Below are positions 56,455 through 64,000 of a stretch of DNA of 64,000 nucleotides, piece by piece (within the stretch, counting starts at the first letter, position 1; the number at the start of each line of letters is the position of its first letter). The stretch is from contig OX637623.1 in the NCBI GenBank assembly GCA_951802195.1, forward strand, positions 1,178,001 to 1,242,000. Direction: 5' to 3'. The notes below the pieces were generated by a model. That model had not been told where the DNA came from. It saw nothing but the letters and a program-made list of their open reading frames with translations, and made no database searches. The stretch comes from Tausonia pullulans (Eukaryota; Basidiomycota; Tremellomycetes; Cystofilobasidiales; Mrakiaceae). Both the position numbers and the translations under genes were made by a program.

Positions 56455-59282
56455 ATGGCTTCTTCCTCTTCGAACGCGTCTGCCTTGAACATGAACTGGC
56501 CCGAGCTCCCCCCTTGCGCCGCCACCGAGTTTGACCGCTCCGTGCTGGATCGCTTCCGGTGAGTCGCCAATCACCGGTCTCTCAACGTTTCCTCCGCTCG
56601 CCCCAAGCTGTCAGGACGTGTGTCGGGTGCTTACGATGTCTTCAATCGTCTCCCTCCAGCCTCGCCGTCGCCTCCCATGTCGCCACGGCCATCGGCAAGA
56701 CTGTCGACGACGTCTTCGGCGGTGTTGATGTCGGTTCGTAACCACGGAGTCGAACAGATGAGCAGCCCTCTCTGACTCTTGCCCTCCTCTTGCGCACTAT
56801 CCTCCTATTGCTGTTCCTCCTGTCATATCGCAGGCAAGAAGGGCTCCGACTTCCACGTTGCTCTCCCCCGGTACCGTCTCGGAGGCAAGCCCGCTGAATG
56901 GGGGCAGAAGGTTGTCGAGGCTGTAAGTACAGGGACCTTAGGTGAAGATTGGCCGTTATTAGCACTGACTCAGGGACTCCCCTCACTGTCTTTAGTTCGA
57001 GCCGGGATTCTACCTTTCCAAGTGTGTCATGCTCGGACCGGGCTTTATCTCCTTCACTGCCAAGTAAGTACGAAGACTGTATGTGTGGTTGAATGCAGCT
57101 GACTCCTCTCCCCTCTACCCCCCTCTTCAGCCGGGCCAACTTTGCCGCCGGTGTCCTCGCCCATGTTCGCTCCTACTCTGCCCATGCCTCCGTTGAGGAC
57201 CCCACCTTCAACCCGAAGTCTTACGGATGCATGCCCAACGCTGGAAAGGGCAAGAAGGTTATCGGTGAGGCGACGTCACGTCCATGCGGCCTTGAGAGCT
57301 AAGCTGACAGCCTACCTTTATCTTTCACTCACAGTCGAGTTCTCCTCCCCAAACATCGCCAAGCCCTTCCACGCTGGTCATCTCCGCTCGACCATCATCG
57401 GAGCTTTCCTTGGAAACCTCTACGAGACCTGCGGCTGGGAGGTTCTTCGCATGAACTAGTCAGTCACGGGAGCACTGACGAAGGTCGAGTTGAGCACGAT
57501 TCTGACGATATCTTCTTCCCTCTTCAGTCTCGGAGACTGGGGCAAGCAGTTCGGACTTCTCGCTCTTGGTTTCCAGAAGCATGGATCTGAGGAGGAACTT
57601 GAGAAGGATGCTATCAAGCACCTCTTTGACGTCCGTCTTGCAGCCTGCGGCGATAGTGTCATTTCAATTGGTCTTCTGACGTCCGTTATATCCGCAGGTC
57701 TACGTCAAGATCAACCAGGACATGGAGGCCGAGAAACTCGAGGGCAAGCAGGACACCGAGGACGCCGCTCGTGCCTTCTTCCACGGCATGGAGAACGGTA
57801 GCCCCGCATCCCCACCTCTTTGTCGAAGAGAGCCCTTCCGCTGATCATCGTCCGGTCCTTCTATCCCTCCAGGCGACGAGAAGGCCCTCGGTCTTTGGGC
57901 TCGGTTCCGTGACCTCTCCATCGAGCGCTACAAGCAGACCTACGCCCGGCTCAACATTCACTTCGACGTGTACTCGGGCGAGTCCCAGGTCAAGCCAGAG
58001 AGCATGATTAAGGCGATCGATCAACTTCAGGAAATGGGTGTCGTCATCGAGAAGGATGGAGCCCTCATCGCCGATCTTGTCAAGTACAAGCTCGAGCAGA
58101 CCGTCGTTCGCAAGAAGGGTGGGTACTGATGAATGGCGGGATGTCGTGGGAGCTTCTCGCGCTGACGATGAGTATCACTCCTACCCTAATCGTCCAGACG
58201 GAACCACCATCTACATTACCCGTGACATTGGAGCCGCCTCAGAGCGTTACGCCGAGTACAAGTTCGACAAGATGGTTTATGTTGTCGCTTCGCAGCAGAA
58301 TCTCCACCTTGCTCAGTTCTTTAAGGTCCTCGAGCTCATGGGCTTTGACTGGGCCAAGGATGGCCGCCTCGAGCACATCAACTTCGGAATGGGTGCGACG
58401 CGCTCTCTTTCGCCTCCCTTCTTCATGCTATTTGCCCTCTGACGCTGACACGTCGGTACTTCTCAGTTATGGGCATGTCCACCCGAAGGGGAACTGTCAA
58501 GTTCCTCAACGACATTCTCGAAGCCGCCGCCGAGACGATGATGGAGCAGATGAAGCGCAACGAGGCCAAGTTTGCGCTCATCGAAGACCCGGATCACTGC
58601 GCCGATGTCCTCGGCATGTCTGCGGTGAAGATTCAGGACATGAACGCCAAGAGGTGTGTCGTACGGCAGGCGGCGACTTGCTGGCTCTTGTTAATGATCC
58701 GGCGTTCCTTTTTCCAGGCACCTTGACTACACTTTCGACCTCAAGAAAATGACCGCCTTTGAGGGAGACACCGGTGTCTACCTCCAGTACGGTGAGTCAT
58801 AAACGGCTCCCTCACCGTCAGCTGAGCTCATGCAGCAGCTGAATCCCTCTTCCCCTTCCAGCCCACGTCCGCCTTGCCTCTATGGAGCGCAAGAACCCCA
58901 ACGTTGTCATTCCCGACGACCTCTCCCTTATCAAGACCGAGCTTCTCACCGAGGACAAGGCCCACGACATCATCTATCTCATCTCGACGTACCCGGACGT
59001 CGTTCGCGATGCGTACAAGTCGAGCCAACCGTCGACGATCGTCACTTTTGCGTTCAGGCTCGCACACGCCATCTCTGCGGCCTGGGACGGACGTGCGTTG
59101 TCTCGCCTTGTTGTCTTCAATGGGCTGCCAGCTGATTCGTCCTTTTACCACTCGTTCCAGTTCGGGTTCAGAACGTCGAGCCCGATCTCGCCCTCGCCCG
59201 TCTTTACCTCTTCATCTGCGCTCGGGACACTCTCGGTACAGCCCTTAAGCTCCTCACTCTCCAACCTCTCTCGCGCATGTAA
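56455..59282 (+). CDS. Arginyl-tRNA synthetase, class I
   Basis: This enzyme charges tRNA-Arg with arginine using ATP. The ATG at 56455 is in a good context (CACCATGG) and opens [18 protein letters not shown], then an Add1-like N-terminal domain ([17 protein letters not shown]). [20 protein letters not shown] is the HIGH motif. [20 protein letters not shown] follows, then [20 protein letters not shown] and [31 protein letters not shown] stands in the KMSKS position, as in eukaryotic ArgRS. The anticodon-binding part ends with [14 protein letters not shown] and LSRM-TAA at 59280-59282. Introns are short. Frame upstream of the ATG is open for at least 200 bases without an AUG and encodes an Arg/Leu/Ser-rich stretch resembling a mitochondrial presequence, so a non-AUG start for a mitochondrial form is possible. 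Confidence 0.94.
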
Positions 59283-59776
59283 AAGTGGTATAGAAGCATT
59301 AATTTCTAGGGGGAAACGCGAGAGCTGAGGCGAATGAGAAACATCGAACGCCTGCCATCCTAGCGACGACCTGTTGCCTTCGCCTCGAAGCAGTTTGAAA
59401 CATTCTTGTGATGGCATGTGTCATCCTTAGATGTGTTCGTAAACAGTGCTTGTGTTCGTCTTTCTGCGGTGATTGCTGCGGAGTATGAGAAGGGCCTCGA
59501 CCTTCGGTCTCGGCCTTCCCGCGGTGAGACCGGCGGGGAGTACTGAGAAGACCGACGCGGTGAGAGAGACACGGCGAGTTGAGGACCTGTATCTTTCCTT
59601 CTTCCTCTCCACAAACCATCAGTATCATCTCTCCATTTCCCTTTTCCTCGTCTCTGGACGGCCTCTCGGACTCGGCCGCCTATCTTAGCTGGAAAACCCC
59701 AGCGATAGACTTTCGCCCCCCCCCCCCCCCATTCTCTTTTCCCTCACCGGCCACCTCCGACAGCACCTTCAAATCA
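59283..59776. other. Intergenic region between ArgRS and GT18 genes
   Basis: Half a kilobase with the ArgRS 3' UTR and the GT18 promoter. A C-run (about 59720-59733) lies 45 bases before the GT18 start within a C/T-rich leader. A GAGACCGGCGGGG-type G-rich patch is near 59525. No gene. Confidence 0.5.
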
Positions 59777-61755
59777 ATGCCTCTGCTGTTCTTTCCTCGA
59801 CGGGGCTCGACGATCCCTCTCTTCCCTCTCGCCATCAATGTTTTCCTCCTCTACCTCATCTACGTCACGTCGCGGCCCCAGACATGCGTGGTTAGCCCTA
59901 CCCTCAGCCGGGACGATCGTGACCCCCTCCCGCCATTCCTTCCATTGCTCTCGTCGCCCGACGTCCTCGCTGCTCAGAAGGCCTTGAATGACGATCTTCA
60001 GGAGCTCCTGGAGGGTATCGAGATTGAATCAGAGGAGCGGGCCGAGCAGCTGAGGGTTGCTCTTGACGCGATGCGGCCGGATGAACACTACATGGACGAG
60101 GGCTTTAAGTGGCTCAGAGACAACCAGGCGGCCATGAAGAGGGTCGTCGTCTGCCTCGCCGAGGGAGAGGCAGGGCCCAGTGGTTGCAAGGAAAACGAGA
60201 CCAAGATCGCTTTGCTTATTCAGTGCGTTGGGCCCAGCTTTCTGTTCCTCCTTGCGAGCTGAACTAGACAGCGCTGACCTGAGCTTCCCCCACTCGACCA
60301 GCCCCGATTTTACGATGACAACCAACGGCGCCTCGCACGGCGAAGTCATCTGGGGAGAAGCTCTCGTGAGTCAGGCAATCGAATAGCTATATGAACGTAG
60401 CGAAGGCTGATAACAGCTCGTTCTGCACTCGTCAGATTCATGCATTCAACGTTTCCGGGTACACGACCTTGATCGGACCTAACCTGTCCGACGGGATCAG
60501 GGTGAGTTCACTGGCCGACCATATCTTGTTCTTAATGTCTTCTTCTCACATAAGTTATATGTTTGCTAGTTCCACAAGGTCTTCCCCTCCCTTGTCAAGG
60601 TCGTCCTCGTTAAGGTTGATGGCGGCCTCAACTACGTCCATGAGTGCCAGGAGGACTCAAACTGTATCGCCAGCGAGAGCAATCCAAACGGCATCCCTCT
60701 CTGGAAATTGCATGGGTTCTCCTACTTTGGCATCCCCGAGGAGGACCACCCTCTCGGACGGGCGTGGGGTGAGTCGTCGTCGTCGTTGTATCATGCGGCA
60801 TGGCTGGTTCCCCAGACTGGCTGACGCCTCGTTGTAGTCGTCACGCCCATTCCTGTTCCAGGACATAACGTCGTTGGATCTAGTATCGAGCACAAGTGCA
60901 CGACGACTCCGCTTGTACCCCATCGGCGGCGCAAACATCAGTTAGTCTCGGAGCAGGGTAGCTCGTCATTTAGAGTACTGGACTTACATATTCCCACACC
61001 TCGCTCTGCAGGTCCTTCATCCTTGCCAAGGTCAACAGCTACTTCGATCGCTACGAAGCCGCGTGGGACCTCAGCACGTATGCTTCGCTGGCCGAGGCCA
61101 CCAATCTCGAACTGGTCAGCGTCGCCCGGGATGACACTGACGGCCGGCTGCCGCTCCCCGAACGTGGGTCCTGCATGCTCTTCAAAACAAATGCGTGGTC
61201 GCTCATGTTGCTTGAGACGCTTTGATATAGCCGTGCAGACGTTGGGTAGCCTCAAGCGTGCCAAGTTCCTGCAAGAACTCTCGCAGAGCAAAGTCCTTTT
61301 GGGAATTGGATTCCCTTTAGTTTCCCCAACGCCTTACGAGGTGCGTCTTCTCTCTTTCATGTTCACTCGCTTTCGACACGTTCGCTGAGAGTCTCTCTTG
61401 TATCTGTCAGGCTCTCTGTCTTGGCGTCCCCTTCATCAACCCGTACGACTCTTCCCTTCCACCATCCGAGCTCCTCGCCCACGGTGGCAACCCGCGGAAC
61501 GTCCAGCACGCCCCTTTGTTCGCTCTCGCCCCTCCTTACGTTTACAACGTACCACGGCACAACGAGACCGCGCTCCTCGAGGCTGTCCAGGCGGCGATCA
61601 ACCACCCGTTCGAGGGACGGATGCTGCCGGATCTGGTCAGCTTGACCGGGCTGAGGCGGCGGCTCGGCATGCTTATGGACTTGGACTGGGAGGCCTTCTC
61701 CAAGAGGAAGGACCGGAGGATTGAGAAGTCGGCTCATTTTCTCATCGGGTCGTAG
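59777..61755 (+). CDS. GT18-like glycosyltransferase, type II membrane protein
   Basis: From the ATG at 59777 a short basic tail (FFPRRG) precedes an anchor STIPLFPLAINVFLLYLIYV, so the bulk should face the Golgi lumen. The lumenal part has an amphipathic region (LNDDLQELLEGIEIESEERA), a DFTMTTNGASHGEVIWGEAL exon and VSGYTTLIGPNLSDGIRF. It continues with KLHGFSYFGIPEEDHPLGRA and VVTPIPVPGHNVVGSSIEHK. The C-terminal catalytic-type segment is SKVLLGIGFPLVSPTPYEAL, then CLGVPFINPYDSSLPPSELL and PPYVYNVPRHNETALLEAV. This matches family GT18, named after animal N-acetylglucosaminyltransferase V; fungal members are uncharacterised, so donor and acceptor are unknown. The stop is TAG ending at 61755. 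Several short introns. A signal-anchor and GT-B fold fit a glycan-processing role. Confidence 0.7.
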
Positions 61756-61918
61756 GCGGAGATTGCATTACACCTTCTTTGCGTCCTGGATCTCGTGCTT
61801 ATCTATTTGTTGCATATCTGTTCGTACTCATTTTCATGGCCGGGAATCACGTGTGAGGGGGGGATGAAAGAAAGAAGAGCAAGAGCAACACCCTCCATTG
61901 TGACCTTGTGTGCTCCGC

Positions 61919-64000
61919 TTACTCTTTGAGCCTCCTCGATCGCCTCACAGCCGTGGTCGGAACCTCAGCCTTTTCCTTCTCCTTCCTCGCCGGTGTTTTC
62001 TTCGCCGTCGTTGTCGACGCCTGGCGCGCCGCCTCCGGGCTTACCGTGACCGAGCTCCGGAGCATCCTCCTCTGCGCCGGTGGAGGGGTTCGCCCCTCAT
62101 GATCCTGCTCCTCTGAGGCACCTCGCCTCGAACGACCACCTGAAGCCCCCCGAAGAGCGCCATTCGAGGCGCGCTTCGTGCCCTTGGCGGCGCTTCCTCG
62201 AGGGGGAGTTCCAACAACGTCCGCGGCTTCCTCCTCATCGAAAGTATCCCCCTCCTCCTCATCCTCCTCATCCGAAGGCGGCGCAGCGAACGCACCCGGG
62301 ATACCGCGCGCTGTGGAGCGCACAGCACGAGCTCCACGAGTTTTCGATGCCGTCCCAGGCGTGGCGGGGACAGCAGTGGGCTTGCGAGCGGAGGAGGCAG
62401 CGGTCCGGGTCGAGGCGCCGCGCTTCGTGGTCGATTCGGTGGGGGTGGCGGGGACCGCTGCCGCGTGAGAAGCCGTCCGGCGGTGAGAGGTCCGCGTCAC
62501 CTTGGGAGGAGACGAGGGGAATGCTCCTGGAACGTCAACAGGCTCGTTACTGGCGGTTGCAGCGGTAAGATGAGCCGGACGACGCGAGGTCGAGGGCGGC
62601 GGCGAAACCGCCTTTTTCGCCGGGGCGTTACGCCGGGAGGGTCGAGCTGGCTCCTCCTCAATCTCCATGGTATGAGCATCATCGGTAGCTTCCTCATCCG
62701 AGCTCGCCTCAGGGGTTGATTTTCTTGCGCGAGTGACCTGCGGGGGCTGCAGCCGGGAGGAGGACGATACCGAGTGACCATCACCGAAGACTGCCGACGA
62801 TGACGCCGACGGAGCGAAAGACCTCTGGAGGGCAACTCCACGAGGCGCCGCGTTAGAGCGGTGCGAAGCGGCACTCGCCTGCTGGGCAGCTCGAGCGAAA
62901 GGCGATTGAGGGGCGGGGGAGGGGGCTGTAGGTCGGAGGACGGAGGCTGCACCGTTCAGGGCGGCCTTATTAGCTGGCGGGAGTGTCTCCGGAGCGCGAT
63001 TGAAAGGGCTCTGGGGCCTTGCAAGACCATTGATGGGCGTAGCGGTGGTCTGAGAGACGGCGGGCTGCGGCTGGGAGAGAATGGACCGAGAGAGATCGGC
63101 GAAGGGGGAGGTCGCGGCGGGAGCCTGAGCCTGGGTGCCTCCTGCGCTTCCGGAGCCCGGAGCGGCAGAGAAGGGGACGCCCTGACGCCGGAGGCCGGGG
63201 CTGCCAGGGGCAAGAGATGGTGGAGTAGCGATAGATGCGCGGTGAATGGCGAGCAGGGGGGACGAAGTCCGGAGCGCTTGGGACGCAGAGAGCGGTACCG
63301 GCGAGGGAGCGACGACCGGCTCGACGGGGGCTTCCGGGGCCGAAGCAGCAGCAGTGCCCATGACGACTTCGGCGTAGGAAATGGCAGGTGCCTCGTTGAC
63401 CGCCGGCTCCTCGTCTTTGGTGTGGTCGTCCATCTCGAGCTCGAGAATCCTCCTCTGGACCTCGGGCAGCAGGCGGACGAGGCTCAGGAGTGTCGTGCGA
63501 CGCTTTTCCGCAGCCGATCCCTTGGCGCCAATGGCACGGTCGAGCTTGATAGCCTCGAGGAAGCGACCCTGAGAGATGAGCCGGACGTTGGCGAGGTCGA
63601 AAAGGACGGTGAGAGAAGCCTGGGGGAAGGTTGACGGCGGAGCGTGGCACAGAGAGTGAAGAACCAAGTCTTCGAAGTGTGTGAAAGGGAAAGCGAGGAG
63701 AGCCTGAAGAGCATGCGGGCGAGGTTTCGCTGTAAAGGGTTTGTTCGTCAGTCCTGACCGCCGATCAGGCGCATGAAACAAGGAAGGAGGCACTCACGCG
63801 CAAGACAGAAGGAGAAGATCCTTTTGAGCAAACTCGTCCGGAAATCTCCTTCGGCAAATGTCCTCTGGTACATCCAAGCCTCCCGGATGCTTGTACGGGC
63901 GAGCGCGTCGAGCTTGATCTCGACGTCCTCGGGGCGAGACAGGTCCGGAAGAGTGAAGCGAATGAAGCGGAGCACGAGCGTCGCCGAGAGCGCCGGATCC
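61919..64000 (-). CDS. ELYS-like nucleoporin with long C-terminal tail (5' part outside window)
   Basis: The gene enters from the right edge. The first visible codons give LVLRFIRFTLPDLSRPEDVE, LDALARTSIREAWMYQRTF and LLKRIFSFCLA. A frame-keeping intron (about 63730-63797) joins to KPRPHALQALLAFPFTHFED, then TVLFDLANVRLISQGRFLEA and IKLDRAIGAKGS, matching the helical ELYS domain of nuclear-pore proteins (animal ELYS/MEL-28, fission yeast Ely5). The remaining 500 residues form one exon: a disordered Ser/Ala/Pro-rich tail with repeated basic patches, SRRNAPAKKAVSPPPSTS, TRTSHRRTASHAAA, ARKPTAVPATPGTASKTRGA, and a final KKTPARKEKEKAE and VRRSRRLKE. An acidic block (SDEEDEEEGDTFDEEEAADV) interrupts it. 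Stop at 61919-61921. A chromatin- or DNA-binding tail is inferred from charge. Confidence 0.75.

Overview
The window reads as nuclear DNA of a basidiomycete fungus, most likely a GC-rich yeast-like member of the Pucciniomycotina. The evidence is dense protein genes on both strands, many short introns (about 60-100 nt, GT-AG, a CTGAC-like branch motif close to the acceptor), pyrimidine-rich leaders, and proteins of fungal type (PDR-type ABC transporter, Dma-type FHA-RING protein, GH47 mannosidase, fungal GT18 transferase). The genus cannot be fixed from the sequence. I saw no rRNA or tRNA gene, CRISPR array, intact mobile element or virus fossil.

Layout. 1-60: tail of an unidentified plus-strand gene. 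484-2222 (+): sulfite oxidase without a heme domain. 3051-7067 (-): cAMP phosphodiesterase with a degenerate receiver-like domain. 8241-9779 (-): HAD phosphatase. 10017-13279 (-): Rpd3-type histone deacetylase. 13727-15293 (-): 1-Cys peroxiredoxin. 15916-19238 (-): GH47 mannosidase. About 20198-21971 (-): multi-pass membrane protein. 23614-25602 (+): class II fructose-bisphosphate aldolase. 26011-31862 (+): MSH6. 32384-35017 (-): FHA-RING ubiquitin ligase. 35767-37906 (-): PB1-UBA protein. 38674-40264 (+): EngB-type mitochondrial GTPase. 41303-49155 (+): PDR ABC transporter. 51213-51791 (-): SmF. 52326-53195 (-): NC2-beta/Dr1. 53715-56050 (+): NMD3. 56455-59282 (+): arginyl-tRNA synthetase. 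59777-61755 (+): GT18-like glycosyltransferase. 61919-64000 (-): 5'-truncated ELYS-like nucleoporin.

This is mostly a housekeeping region and the neighbours do not form one pathway. Loose themes are ribosome export and translation (NMD3, ArgRS), transcription and RNA (HDAC, NC2-beta, SmF), secretory glycosylation (GH47, GT18) and genome and cell-cycle upkeep (MSH6, Dma-like ligase). The most unusual items are the phosphodiesterase with a pseudo-receiver and predicted PKA sites, the PB1-UBA protein that looks like a stripped-down p62/NBR1 cargo receptor, and a dense cluster of ACGCGT boxes in the MSH6 promoter and first intron. Exon joins were read by eye from frame, splice motifs and family conservation, so internal boundaries are approximate unless stated.
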